Source: Streptomyces rubrogriseus (GTDB taxonomy: Bacteria > Actinomycetota > Actinomycetes > Streptomycetales > Streptomycetaceae). Taken from it: 64,000 nucleotides of DNA. The notes under the pieces were generated by a model. It had not been told where the DNA came from. It did no database searches and saw only the letters and a list, made by a program, of their open reading frames with translations. How positions within the stretch are numbered: the first letter of the stretch is position 1; every line of letters starts with the position of its first letter. Shown piece by piece: positions 16,459 to 24,535 of this stretch. Made by a program: the position numbers and the translations under genes. The stretch spans positions 4,588,001 through 4,652,000 of the forward strand of contig NZ_CP116256.1 of assembly GCF_027947575.1 (NCBI RefSeq), in the 5' to 3' direction.

Positions 16459-17888
16459 CCGGGCAGCCGCTCGGCGAGGTCGTGGTGAAGGCGGCCCCGC
16501 CGGCGCGTTCCGAGCCGCGGTTGCTGGTCCCCGCCCTGCTGTTCATCGCACTGGTCGTGGCGGCGGTCGCCAGCCTCGGGGCGCCGCTGATCACCAGCGT
16601 GGCGACCTCGTTCCACGTCTCGCTCGGCAGCGCCCAGTGGACGCTGACCGTCGCGCTGCTCAGCGGAGCCGTCGCCACACCGGTCCTGGGCCGGCTCGGA
16701 GCCGGCCCGCACCGGCGGGCCACGATCCTCGTCACGCTGGCGGTCGTCGTCACCGGCAGCGCGCTCACCGTGCTGCCGCTGCCGTTCGCGTGGCTGCTGG
16801 CCGGCAGGGCGGCCCAGGGTGTCGGGCTCGGGCTGACGGCGCTGATGATGGGCGTGGCCCGGGACCACCTCCCCGAGGAGCGCAGCGCGGGCGTGATCGC
16901 CCTGATCTCGGTGGTCTCGATCATCGGTGCCGGTGTCGGCTACCCGCTGGCCGCACTGCTCGCCGAACTCGGCGGAGTGCGGGCCGCCTACGGCCTCGGC
17001 CTGGCCGTCACTGCCGCCGCCCTCCTGACCGCGTGGCGTTCCATACCCGAAGCCCCCGAAGGCCGTTCCGCCCACGTGCACGTGGCGGGCGCGGTCGTAC
17101 TGGCCGCTGCGCTGAGCCTGGTGCTGCTCCTCGCCGGCGAACGGAATCTGTGGAGCCGCCACCCGGCCGTGGCGGCGGGCCTCGCCGTCGTCGCGGTGGT
17201 GCTGCTCTGCGTCTGGGCCGTCATTGAGCTGCGCAGCACGACGCCCCTGGTCGATGTACGGGCGGTGCGGCACCCGGCGGTCGCCGGGGCGAACCTCGCC
17301 ATGTTCGTCGGCGGGATCGGCATGTACCTCCTCCTCACGCTCATCACCCGGTACGCGCAGACGCCGCCCGGCGCCGGCTACGGCTTCGGGCTGACGACCT
17401 TCGTCGCCGGGCTGGTCCTCATCCCGTTCTCGGTCCTGGGTTTCGTCGCCGGCAAGCTCACACCGCGGGTCCGGACGCGGATCGCCGACCCCCTGGTCCT
17501 GGCCGGCAGCGCCATCGTGGTCGGCGGCGGGTTCGCCCTGTTCGCGGCGGCCCGGTCGGAGTTGCCCGAGCTGTTCGCGGCGATGGGCGTACTCGGTTTC
17601 GGCGTCGGCGCCTTCTCGGCCGCGATGCCGGGCGTCATCCTGGCCGTCACCCCGAAGAGCGAGACGTCGAGCGCCATGAGCTTCAACTACGTCGTCCGCA
17701 GCGTCGGGTACTCCCTGGGCAGTGCCGTCAGCGGCCTGATCCTCGCCGCGGGCACCGGCCCCGGCCGCCTCTTCCCCGACGACAGCGCCTACACCACCGC
17801 GGCACTGGTCGGCATCGGCGCCATGGCGATCACGACGCTGGCCAGCCTCGCTCTAGCCCGCCGACGCTCGTCCCGGACCAACCCGTAA
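16455..17888 (+). CDS. MFS drug-type exporter
   Basis: The 477 aa protein has a short cytoplasmic N-terminus followed by about 14 hydrophobic segments, beginning LLVPALLFIALVVAAVASLG, with helix 2 preceded by SLGSAQWTLTVALLSGAVAT, the loop GRLGAGPHRRATILVTL, and the helix-4 region LAGRAAQGVGLGLTALMMGV. Length and helix count fit the DHA2 (14-helix) group, though motif C of helix 5 is only loosely kept (SIIGAGVGYPLAALLAEL). Probably exports amphipathic toxic compounds by proton antiport. Translationally coupled to the upstream MarR gene. The downstream DUF1330 gene starts 34 nt after the stop and may be part of the same transcript. Confidence 0.85.
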   Translation: MTGQPLGEVVVKAAPPARSEPRLLVPALLFIALVVAAVASLGAPLITSVATSFHVSLGSAQWTLTVALLSGAVATPVLGRLGAGPHRRATILVTLAVVVTGSALTVLPLPFAWLLAGRAAQGVGLGLTALMMGVARDHLPEERSAGVIALISVVSIIGAGVGYPLAALLAELGGVRAAYGLGLAVTAAALLTAWRSIPEAPEGRSAHVHVAGAVVLAAALSLVLLLAGERNLWSRHPAVAAGLAVVAVVLLCVWAVIELRSTTPLVDVRAVRHPAVAGANLAMFVGGIGMYLLLTLITRYAQTPPGAGYGFGLTTFVAGLVLIPFSVLGFVAGKLTPRVRTRIADPLVLAGSAIVVGGGFALFAAARSELPELFAAMGVLGFGVGAFSAAMPGVILAVTPKSETSSAMSFNYVVRSVGYSLGSAVSGLILAAGTGPGRLFPDDSAYTTAALVGIGAMAITTLASLALARRRSSRTNP

Positions 17889-17922
17889 GTGCAGCCGCAC
17901 ACACCCCGACTCTGGAGGTTCC

Positions 17923-18216
17923 ATGCCCAAGGGCTACTGGGTCAGCTCCTACCGCACCATTTCAGACCCCGAGAAGCTGGCTGCTTACAACGAGCTGGCC
18001 CGCCTGGCCGTCGAGCCCGCGGGCGGCCGGACCATCGTCCGTGGTGGTCGGGTCGTGGCGCATGACGCCGGGATCGCCGAGCGCACCGTCCTGGTCGAAT
18101 TCGACAGCTTCGAGCAGGCCGTCGCGGCGTACGAGAGCGCGGCCTATCAGGAGGCGCTGGTCGCCCTCTCCGACGGCGTCGAGCGCGACTTCCGCATCGT
18201 CGAAGGCCTCGACTGA
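17923..18216 (+). CDS. DUF1330 family protein
   Basis: The 97 aa product begins MPKGYWVSSYRTISDPEKLA and follows the DUF1330 pattern: a first beta strand, a helix with YNELARLAVEPAGGRTIVRG, then ERTVLVEFDSFEQAVAAYES and AAYQEALVAL. This is a small dimeric ferredoxin-like fold of unknown reaction. CTGGAGGTTCC before the ATG is a clear ribosome site. It follows the MFS gene by 34 nt, so co-transcription with the MarR-MFS operon is likely. Confidence 0.85.
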   Translation: MPKGYWVSSYRTISDPEKLAAYNELARLAVEPAGGRTIVRGGRVVAHDAGIAERTVLVEFDSFEQAVAAYESAAYQEALVALSDGVERDFRIVEGLD

Positions 18217-18334
18217 CCAAGGCCCATTCGGAATCGTTCTCAAAGGGGCGGCGGTGGTCGATCAACGTGAGCCCGCAGCGGGCACGCCGCAGCGTTACCC
18301 CGGCGGCGGTGGAGGAACTCTCCCGGAATCGAGG

Positions 18335-18775
18335 TCAACCAGAGAACCACACGGTTCTGGCGATCCAGGCCATAGCCAACAAGCACGCCGTGCCCGTCGC
18401 CAGAAGCACCGGGACCGCCACTGTCATATAGATGGCGTTGGGAATGAGTGCGCGAACCGGCCAGACCCCCGCCACCTTCGGGTTCTGCGGCAAGTAGACG
18501 ATGCCTATCTCGCTGCCCCTTTCCGGCAAAACACCTTCCCAAGCGCTGGTGACCATCTGATTCGTCATGCCAGACGAGTCCGCGAACGTGACAACGACAC
18601 CATTGCCGTAACGGCCGCTCGTATATCCGGCACACGTTCCTCGGGCACGCACCCCCCGTGCACGGAGTCTTACTTTGCCGACGAAAATGTCTGACAGTGC
18701 CCGGAGGGCTGCGTACACGACGAAGGAAAGCCCAGAGAGTGCCACGACGGCGCCAACTGCCAATGCGTGCACCAT
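18335..18775 (-). CDS. DUF3592-type membrane protein
   Basis: The 146 aa product has an N-terminal membrane helix (about 4-26, LAVGAVVALSGLSFVVYAAL), a middle soluble part with RARGVRARGTCAGYTSGRYG, VVVTFADSSGMTNQMVTSAW, EGVLPERGSEIGIVYLPQNP, and a C-terminal helix (about 118-141). Two helices flanking a small beta domain that ends in VxYxPxNP is the DUF3592 signature. The role is unknown. The start has only a weak ribosome site. The 118 bp between its stop and the DUF1330 gene contain no clear terminator. Confidence 0.75.
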   Translation of the reverse strand: MVHALAVGAVVALSGLSFVVYAALRALSDIFVGKVRLRARGVRARGTCAGYTSGRYGNGVVVTFADSSGMTNQMVTSAWEGVLPERGSEIGIVYLPQNPKVAGVWPVRALIPNAIYMTVAVPVLLATGTACLLAMAWIARTVWFSG

Positions 18776-18988
18776 GTCGAAGTCTCCCGAGGCGTGGATG
18801 ACCGCTCGCAGCGGGTGGGAAGTGTTCCTGGTCCGCGCCGGTGGAACATGTCGAGGGCCTTGTTGGCGGTGAGGAAGGAAGCGATCTTCCGCGAAGCATA
18901 TCGGGCGCTACCTCGGTCTCGACGGCATCCTCGCGATCGCGCACTCCGACAAGGAGGACGCGGCCGCGACCTGAAGTACACGCGTGGA

Positions 18989-19036
18989 CGCTTCCTCGCT
19001 TCCTCGCTTCCTCGCTTCCTCGCTTCCTCGCTTCCC
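18989..19036. repeat. Tandem 8-bp repeat, CGCTTCCT x5 plus one variant
   Basis: Five perfect copies of CGCTTCCT (18989-19028) are followed by CGCTTCCC (19029-19036). The array starts 12 bp past the stop codon of the short-chain dehydrogenase gene, on its 3' side. It could be a slippage product with variable copy number. The rest of 18776-18988 contains no gene I can recognise; a 30-codon plus-strand piece ending in TGA at 18972-18974 (GRYLGLDGILAIAHSDKEDA) is unassigned. Confidence 0.8.
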
Positions 19037-19047
19037 GGCGCCGAGCG

Positions 19048-19791
19048 TCAGAGCTGGGAGCCGCCGCCGTCCACGGCGAGTTCCGCGCCGGTGGTGTAGG
19101 TGGCGTCGAAGGCCAGGAACAGCACCGCCCTGGCGACTTCGGTGGGGTCGCCCATGCGCAGCATGGGGTTGCCGGCCGCCATCTGTGCCTTGGTCTGTTC
19201 GGCCGCCTCCCGGGGCATCGACTTCTCCAGGATTCCGGAGTCGATCGGGCCGGGGCTGACCGCGTTGACCCGGATCCTTCGGGTGAGCAGCTCCCGCGCC
19301 AGGCTGCGGGTCATCGAGCGCACCGCCGCCTTGCCGGCCGCGTACGCGCTGAGCATCGGGAGCCCCAGCACGTTCGCCACGGATGTGGTCAGCACGACAC
19401 CGCTTCCTTCCGCCAGTAGCGGAGCGAGCTTCTGCACCGTGAAGTAAGGACCCTTGGCGTTGATGGTCAGCAGTTCATCGAAGAGCGCTTCCCCGGTCGC
19501 CTCGAACGGCGCGAAGCCGTTGACGCCGGCGTTGGCGAACAGGGCGTCGACCGTGCCGAACTCGGCCTTCACCCGGTCGGCCAGGACCTCGATGTCGGGC
19601 AGCGAGGCGGCATCGCTGCGGACCGCGATCGCCTTCTCGCCGAGCCGGTCGCGGGCGGCATCCAGAGTGGCCTGGTTCCGCCCGGTGATCAGCACGTGTG
19701 CCCCTTCGCCCACGAGCAGTTGGGCGGTGGCCAGTCCAAAACCGCTGCTGCCTCCGGTAATCACCACACGCTTGCCTGCGTACTTGCTCAT
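19048..19791 (-). CDS. Short-chain dehydrogenase/reductase
   Basis: Starting at ATG 19791 (GGAG nine bases upstream), the 247 aa product is a classical SDR: cofactor motif VVITGGSSGFGLATAQLL (9-26), ALFANAGVNG, catalytic Ser in VVLTTSVAN, and the Tyr/Lys pair in SAYAAGKAAVRSMTRSLARE, ending AELAVDGGGSQL. ITGRNQ after the second strand lacks the acidic residue that favours NAD, suggesting NADP. It diverges from the LysR gene at 19949 across a 157 bp region holding a perfect palindrome, so the LysR product probably controls it. The substrate is unknown. Confidence 0.9.
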   Translation of the reverse strand: MSKYAGKRVVITGGSSGFGLATAQLLVGEGAHVLITGRNQATLDAARDRLGEKAIAVRSDAASLPDIEVLADRVKAEFGTVDALFANAGVNGFAPFEATGEALFDELLTINAKGPYFTVQKLAPLLAEGSGVVLTTSVANVLGLPMLSAYAAGKAAVRSMTRSLARELLTRRIRVNAVSPGPIDSGILEKSMPREAAEQTKAQMAAGNPMLRMGDPTEVARAVLFLAFDATYTTGAELAVDGGGSQL

Positions 19792-19909
19792 TTCGGACAC
19801 ACTCCATCTGTTGCAACGGCTGTAGGGCTTTCGTCCGAGCGGTCGGACCTCGCTGGACGGGTTCGAGTCAACAACCGTCCGGATCAGGCGTCCAAGACCC
19901 GTTCTGCAC

Positions 19910-19942
19910 CCCGTCATGCAGAATCTGCATGACGGGTAGGCT
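19910..19942 (+). promoter_or_regulatory. 27-bp palindrome (LysR operator) with leaderless -10 box
   Basis: CCCGTCATGCAGA (19910-19922) and TCTGCATGACGGG (19924-19936) are perfect inverted arms of 13 bp around one base. The core contains T-N11-A, the LysR-type recognition pattern. TAGGCT (19937-19942) follows directly and lies six bases before the LysR ATG, giving a leaderless promoter with the operator covering the -35/-10 gap. This predicts negative autoregulation and control of the divergent SDR gene. Confidence 0.7.
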
Positions 19943-19948
19943 GCCGGT

Positions 19949-20875
19949 ATGTCCGACGAAGTCCTCCCCTCGCCCGCCTGCAACCCCGGCCCTGACCTGG
20001 ACCTGAGACTGGTGCGGTACTTCGCGGTCGTCGCCGAGCAGCTGAACTTCGCGCGGGCGGCCGCCGCGCTCCACGTTGCCCAGCCCTCCCTGAGCCGCCA
20101 GATCCAGCGGCTGGAGGACGCCCTCGGTGTGCGCCTGCTGGAGCGCACGACTCAGGGCAGTCGCCTCACCGCCGCCGGCGCGGCCTTCCTCCCGCAGGCG
20201 CAGATCCTCCTGCACGCGGCGCACCGGGCAGTGCTCAGTGCACGCGCCGCCGCGCCGCCGCGTACGGTCACCATCGGATACGTGGAGGACCTCGTCATCA
20301 CCCCAGCAGTGCGGGGCCTGCGCCGCCGTCACCCCGACGCCCACGTCCGCACCCTTCACCTGGACTGGGACGAGGCCCGCGCCCTGCCCGAGGGGCGGGT
20401 CGACGCGCTCGTCCTGCGCACGCCGCTGCCGATCCCGAGCGACGGTCTGGACGTGACCGTCCTCTACGACGAACCCCGGGCGCTGCTCGTGCCCGCCTTC
20501 CACCGTCTCGCCCGCAAGAAGTCGGTCACCCCGGACGACTTCACCGACGAGCCCCTCGTGGCCTGCGCCGGTATGGCGGCGCTGTGGACCGGGTTCTGGC
20601 GGCTCGACCCGCGTCCGGACGGCAGCCCGGCTCCGCTCGGCCCCATGCTCGTCGACACCTTCGAGGACAAGCTCGAAGTCGTCGCCGACGGCCGGGCCAT
20701 CGCCCTCGTGCCGGCCGACGACCGGCGCTGCACACTCCGCGACGACCTCGCCACCGTTCCGGTCGAGGGAGTGGAACCCTGCCAGGTGGTGGTCGCCACT
20801 CGGCTCGCCGACGCCAACCCGCTCGTCGCCCACTTCCGTGAGTCCGCGCACGACCTTCTCGTACGCAAGGTTTGA
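19949..20875 (+). CDS. LysR-family regulator
   Basis: The 308 aa product has an N-terminal winged helix (LRLVRYFAVVAEQLNFARAA, AALHVAQPSLSRQIQRLEDA, LGVRLLERTTQGSRLTAAGA) and an effector-binding domain from about residue 95 (TVTIGYVEDLVITPAVRGLR, LPEGRVDALVLRTPLPI, DDFTDEPLVACAG). It is transcribed away from the SDR gene and has a perfect palindrome over its own promoter. The ligand is unknown; control of the SDR is inferred from the divergent layout. Confidence 0.9.
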   Translation: MSDEVLPSPACNPGPDLDLRLVRYFAVVAEQLNFARAAAALHVAQPSLSRQIQRLEDALGVRLLERTTQGSRLTAAGAAFLPQAQILLHAAHRAVLSARAAAPPRTVTIGYVEDLVITPAVRGLRRRHPDAHVRTLHLDWDEARALPEGRVDALVLRTPLPIPSDGLDVTVLYDEPRALLVPAFHRLARKKSVTPDDFTDEPLVACAGMAALWTGFWRLDPRPDGSPAPLGPMLVDTFEDKLEVVADGRAIALVPADDRRCTLRDDLATVPVEGVEPCQVVVATRLADANPLVAHFRESAHDLLVRKV

Positions 20876-21187
20876 CGTCGCCCGGTCCTCGGGGACTTCA
20901 CCCCGGTGAGGTCTCCGGAAGCGGCCCAAAGCCGCTGCTGGACGGCTACCTCGTACGACTCCGCGCTGGAGGTAGCGGCCGCGGCGGGAGCCGAAGGGTC
21001 GCGGGGGTGTCGCGGGTCGGCTCGGTGCTCGACATTCCGGGACGTGCGGCCGCGACGATCGTGCCGTGCGCGGTGAGCCGACGCTGCGGCTCGTGGGTGG
21101 ACATGAGGACGGCCGGCGCGCTGCCGGCGGACAGCGCGCCCCCTGGGCGTACTCACCCGCCGCCGACCTCCGCGCGACGGGCACAGG
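20876..21187. other. Intergenic region, no gene recognised
   Basis: This 312 bp stretch separates two convergent genes (LysR and the rRNA methyltransferase). Open frames on both strands lack ribosome sites and recognisable similarity. A minus-strand frame from an ATG near 21103 (MSTHEPQRRLTAHGTIVAAA) has good codon use but stops resembling a protein after about 40 residues. I see no clear terminator. Confidence 0.5.
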
Positions 21188-22039
21188 TCACCGGGGCCGG
21201 TAGGCGGTGGCCAGCACGGAGACGGTGACCCGATCGGGCAGAAGTCCCTCATCGTCCAGGTCCGCACGGCTCACGTGGCGTGCACTCGGCGTCATCGCCA
21301 CCAGGTCCAGGACGTCCAGCCGGTTCAGGGAAACGGAGTACTCCACCCGGTGAGTGACCATGGGCTCGAAGAAGGGATCGAGCGCCCGGTGCAGGCGCTG
21401 TTCCTTGGCCGGGTCGATCACGACCATCCTCGGCACCTGGCCCCGCAACTCGGCCAGGTGCCGCCCGGTGGGACGGACGACGATCAGCCGACCGGTCGGG
21501 CGCAGTACGCGGTGGAACTCGGCCGGGTTGCGCGGCGCGAACACGTCCAGCACGACATCGACCGTCCCGTCGGCCAGCGGGAAGGGGCGGAAGACGTCCC
21601 AGGCGACCGCGGCGGCTCGGTCGTGGGCACGGGCTGCCGAGCGCAGCGCACGCACCGAGGTGTCCAGTCCCAGGCCACGGGCGCCGGGCAACTGGTCGAG
21701 CACGCCGGCCAAGTAGTAGCCCGTGCCGCAGCCCACGTCCACGACCGTGACCCGCTCGGACACGGGGCCGGTCGCCAGGCGGGCCCCGGCCTGCCTGATG
21801 GGGGCGTAGGCGCCGGTGGACAGGAAGCGGTCCCGCGACCGGACCATGTCCGCGTCATCGCCGCTGGTGGCGCGGGTGCCCGTCAGCAGACTGGCGTAGC
21901 CGTGGCGAGCGAGGTCGAAGGTGTGGCCCACGGGGCAGTGCAGCGCGCCGGGGCCGGGGCTCAGACGGCGCGTGCGGCAGGTCGGACAGCGCAGCAGGTC
22001 GAGGGACAGTTCGAGGGCAGGGGGGAACGACACGGGCAC
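21188..22039 (-). CDS. Putative 23S rRNA guanine-N1 methyltransferase (RlmA/TlrB type)
   Basis: The GTG at 22039 is preferred: GGAGTG lies six bases upstream and the protein then starts VPVSFPPALELSLDLLRCP. The 283 aa product has the N-terminal zinc ribbon that marks this family (CPTCRTRRLSPGPGALHCPV followed by GH), a linker HGYASLLTGTRATSGDDADM, then a class I methyltransferase with VVDVGCGTGYYLAGVLDQLP, GLDTSVRALRSAARAHDR and VLDVFAPRNPAEFHRVLRP. RlmA/TlrB enzymes methylate G745 or G748 of helix 35 in 23S rRNA; TlrB contributes tylosin resistance. A short leader ORF and hairpin upstream (22157-22226) suggest antibiotic-inducible expression. Which guanine is modified cannot be told. Confidence 0.82.
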   Translation of the reverse strand: MPVSFPPALELSLDLLRCPTCRTRRLSPGPGALHCPVGHTFDLARHGYASLLTGTRATSGDDADMVRSRDRFLSTGAYAPIRQAGARLATGPVSERVTVVDVGCGTGYYLAGVLDQLPGARGLGLDTSVRALRSAARAHDRAAAVAWDVFRPFPLADGTVDVVLDVFAPRNPAEFHRVLRPTGRLIVVRPTGRHLAELRGQVPRMVVIDPAKEQRLHRALDPFFEPMVTHRVEYSVSLNRLDVLDLVAMTPSARHVSRADLDDEGLLPDRVTVSVLATAYRPR

Positions 22040-22156
22040 GAGGCACTCCTGGACCGAAGGGAAGAGACCCGTGCCTGCACGCGCGCTCCGTACCTCACTG
22101 CCTCGGGAAGGAAGGGGCAGCGTCGGGAACGTGGTTCGCGCAGCAGGCACGCCGAG

Positions 22157-22184
22157 GAGGGCGACGCCGTCCGGCGTCGCCCTC
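22157..22184 (-). promoter_or_regulatory. Strong hairpin in methyltransferase leader (possible attenuator)
   Basis: GAGGGCGACGCCG (22157-22169) and CGGCGTCGCCCTC (22172-22184) are perfect 13-bp arms with a 2-nt centre. On the minus-strand transcript the hairpin begins 12 nt after the stop of a nine-codon ORF and lies about 120 nt before the methyltransferase start. No U-run follows, which is not unusual for high-GC terminators. It is positioned to end transcription unless translation of the leader is disturbed. Confidence 0.6.
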
Positions 22185-22196
22185 AGCGCCTTCCGG

Positions 22197-22226
22197 TCAC
22201 AGGAAGCAGCAGTGCGGGGTGCTCAT
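22197..22226 (-). CDS. Nine-codon leader peptide MSTPHCCFL
   Basis: On the minus strand an ATG at 22226 opens MSTPHCCFL and closes at TGA (22197-22199). A -10-like TAGACT lies at 22242-22247 on the same strand, placing the predicted transcript start about 9 nt before the ATG, so the ORF is the first thing translated. The downstream hairpin at 22157-22184 and the rRNA methyltransferase gene give the layout of a ribosome-stalling attenuator. Too short for homology evidence; supported by position and by the paired structure only. Confidence 0.5.
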   Translation of the reverse strand: MSTPHCCFL

Positions 22227-22308
22227 GAATGCCACGTCACGAGTCTACGAGCATCGGCGCTGCTTCATGTCTCCGTGCCCGCCCAGGAGGAGTTGGGAGG
22301 GGCATGAC

Positions 22309-22860
22309 CTAGGACGGGCGCCCGCCGAACTGCCAGTTGTGCACCTCGATGTCGGCGTACCGGTCCGGGGTCAGGATGGCGCGTGCCGTGTCCGGGCCGG
22401 GCGCTCGGACCAGCGCCGCGGTGCCCAGCCAGGTCGCGCCGTTGTCGGACAGCAGCGGTCCGTAGGCGATCAGCTCGTTCCGGTCCGGCGGCACTTCGAG
22501 GTCGGCGGCCTCTCCGGCGCCGAGGCCGAGTACCAGGTACCGGTTGCCGCCGGTCCGGCCGCCGGGGAACTCCCACATGGTGCGTCCCAGCGTGTTGCGC
22601 CACCGTCGTAGCAGCACGTCCCGGTAGGCGCCGGCCTGGTAGTTCGGCTCGTCGAAGGCGAAGGTGCGGGCGGCGGCAGGATCGGGCAGGTCGAGGATGT
22701 GCACGCTTCCGGTGAGTGTCTCGCCGTCGTCGTCGAAAGTCGGGCCCCGGGCGATCATCTCCTTCGCGTACTGGTCCATGTACGACCAATGCGCTTCCCC
22801 GAGTTCGTAGCGCAGTGACAGGGAGGCGGGCCGGTCGCGGTGGTAGCAGAGGAACTCCAT
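22309..22860 (-). CDS. YciI-like / DUF1330-like stress-responsive barrel protein, two-part
   Basis: From ATG 22860 the 183 aa product begins MEFLCYHRDRPASLSLRYEL. Its first half has the YciI pattern (WSYMDQYAKEMIARGPTFDD, GETLTGSVHILDLPDPAAAR, TFAFDEPNYQAGAYRDVLLR) with the usual RGP and a DxxPxAAxxFAxxxPY-like segment. The second half (GNRYLVLGLGAGEAADLEVP, ATWLGTAALVRAPGPDTARA, ILTPDRYADIEVHNWQFGGR) looks like a second, more divergent copy, so the protein may be a tandem of the barrel fold. No catalytic assignment. It stands alone, with 198 bp of non-coding DNA upstream. Confidence 0.75.
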   Translation of the reverse strand: MEFLCYHRDRPASLSLRYELGEAHWSYMDQYAKEMIARGPTFDDDGETLTGSVHILDLPDPAAARTFAFDEPNYQAGAYRDVLLRRWRNTLGRTMWEFPGGRTGGNRYLVLGLGAGEAADLEVPPDRNELIAYGPLLSDNGATWLGTAALVRAPGPDTARAILTPDRYADIEVHNWQFGGRPS

Positions 22861-23059
22861 GCCCAAAGATCTCTTGTGGGAGAGGAGCAGGTCGAGCGGA
22901 TTTCATGGCGATCGCTGCTCGGCCTCTTCCGGTCGACGCGGAGTCTCTCCGAGGTTGGGGCGTGCCCCGCATCGCAACGACCGGGCCCGGCCACGTGGGC
23001 GGCCGGGCCCGCGGCGACGAGCGTCGAGATTCCCCCCAGGCACTCAGGAGAGGACTCAC

Positions 23060-23398
23060 TCAGCCGAGCTGCGCCTCCAGCCACCGCAGGACCTCAGGGG
23101 TGACCGGGTCGGTGATGTCCGCGAACTCGTCGTGCCGCTTGAGGAACTTGGCGACGTAGGGGCAGACCGGAACGATCCGCATGCCGGATGCACGTACGTC
23201 GACGAGCGCCTGCTGGACCAGTTGCGGGGCCAGCCCCTGGCCGGCGAACGCCTCGTCGATCTCCGTGTGGAAGAAGACCCGCTGCGCGCCCAGATCACGG
23301 TATGCGGTCAGACCGGCGCGTTGCCCGCCGACCAGGATCTCGTACCGGCGATCGGCGTCCGCCCGCTCGACGACCGCGGGGGTGGAGGACTCGGTCAT
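23060..23398 (-). CDS. Small GNAT-type N-acetyltransferase (YjdJ-like)
   Basis: The 112 aa product is the compact YjdJ/NATD1-type GNAT: RYEILVGGQRAGLTAYRDLG, VFFHTEIDEAFAGQGLAPQL (acetyl-CoA pyrophosphate loop A-G-Q-G-L-A), and the end block RASGMRIVPVCPYVAKFLKR. It starts 34 nt after the pirin-like gene on the same strand, so the two probably form an operon. A second paralogue sits on the other side of the pirin gene at 24536-24844. Substrates of this group are unknown. Confidence 0.82.
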   Translation of the reverse strand: MTESSTPAVVERADADRRYEILVGGQRAGLTAYRDLGAQRVFFHTEIDEAFAGQGLAPQLVQQALVDVRASGMRIVPVCPYVAKFLKRHDEFADITDPVTPEVLRWLEAQLG

Positions 23399-23432
23399 GG
23401 TGCGCCTTTCGTCAGGGAAGTTGATGGGGACA

Positions 23433-24428
23433 TCAGCGGGTCGGCGGGTTCCGGCGCGGCCTGATCACGGCGTTCGGCAGGGTCGGAGTGGGGAGACGGC
23501 CGCCGAGGAAGTCCTCGATCGTGCCGAAGCGGTCGGTGGAGGCCTCCCAGTCCTCGCGGGCCTTCACGATGTCCTCGTGGCTGCGGCCTATGAAGTTCCA
23601 CCACATGACGATCTCCTCTTCGAAGGGAGGCCCTCCGAGGAGGATGGTCCGCGCCGGGGCGTCGGTCTCGTTCACCATCGTCAGGGTTTCCGCACCCCTC
23701 GGGACGTAGCCGAGTTCGGCGGGTCTCAGCACGGTGTCGATCAGGCGGACGTCCCCGCTGTCCACGAGGAGACCGTGCTCGAAGGCCGCGTCCACACCGA
23801 GGGTGAGCGTCGCGCGGGGTTCGACGACGATCTCGGCGCCGAGCAGCGGCGTGAAGGTCCGGACCGGGGAGGTCCGGCCCGCCAACGAACCCAGGAAGAC
23901 CCGCACCTCAGCCCCGTCCACCTGTACCGCTTCGGGCACGTGGTGCTGGAAGTCCCGGGCGGTGTGGCGGTGTTCCTCTGGCAGGGCGACCCACAACTGA
24001 ACGCCGTGCAGGACGGTGGTGCGCGGGGTGGAGACCTCCGAGTGGGCGATGCCGTGCCCACCCGTCATGAGGTTCATCTCGCCGGGCCGGATCAACGCGT
24101 GGGTGCCGAGGGTGTCGCGATGCTCGATCTCTCCGCCGAACAGCCAACTCACCGTCTGCAGACCGGTGTGCGGATGCGGAGACATGACCATGCCGCCCGA
24201 CGTGGCGACCTCGAGCGGGCCGTAGTGATCGGCGAAGCACCAGGCCCCGATGAGTGTGCGCGCCCGCTGGGGCAGCGTCCGGCGCACACGCATCGCACGG
24301 GGGCCGCCGAGCGGAACTTCACGCGCCGACAGGACCTCGACCCGGGGAGCACCGGCCGGCCGGTCGCCTTCGGCGAGCGGGTCGGCACCGCGGCGCAGAG
24401 TCTCCACATCGCCTTCCGGACTGTTCAC
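23433..24428 (-). CDS. Pirin family protein
   Basis: The GTG at 24428 follows GAGGAGG by 8 nt and is preferred to the GTG at 24437, which overlaps the ribosome site. The 331 aa bicupin has the pirin metal ligands in MSPHPHTGLQTVSWLFGGEI (two His) and MTGGHGIAHSEV (His, Glu), and the C-terminal cupin PARTILLGGPPFEEEIVMWW. Pirins bind iron and are redox-active, some with quercetinase activity. A copy of the local TTGAC-N2-GTCAA box lies 25 bp upstream (24453-24466), tying it to the MarR gene at 25002. The gene downstream encodes a small acetyltransferase. Confidence 0.88.
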   Translation of the reverse strand: MNSPEGDVETLRRGADPLAEGDRPAGAPRVEVLSAREVPLGGPRAMRVRRTLPQRARTLIGAWCFADHYGPLEVATSGGMVMSPHPHTGLQTVSWLFGGEIEHRDTLGTHALIRPGEMNLMTGGHGIAHSEVSTPRTTVLHGVQLWVALPEEHRHTARDFQHHVPEAVQVDGAEVRVFLGSLAGRTSPVRTFTPLLGAEIVVEPRATLTLGVDAAFEHGLLVDSGDVRLIDTVLRPAELGYVPRGAETLTMVNETDAPARTILLGGPPFEEEIVMWWNFIGRSHEDIVKAREDWEASTDRFGTIEDFLGGRLPTPTLPNAVIRPRRNPPTR

Positions 24429-24452
24429 GGAGAGCACCTCCTCAGTATTCCA

Positions 24453-24466
24453 GTTGTCACGTCAAC
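24453..24466. promoter_or_regulatory. Predicted MarR-type operator upstream of pirin gene
   Basis: GTTGTCACGTCAAC is an imperfect inverted repeat differing at one left-arm base from the GTTGAC-N2-GTCAAC pattern seen at 24892, 26372 and 26403. It lies 25 bp before the pirin start codon, in the core-promoter zone. Confidence 0.5.
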
Positions 24467-24535
24467 CCTGATGTCATGGAGGCAGGCCGGGTCCGGGCCT
24501 CCGCGTACGGTCAGCCGCCCGGCGGCACGGCGATC

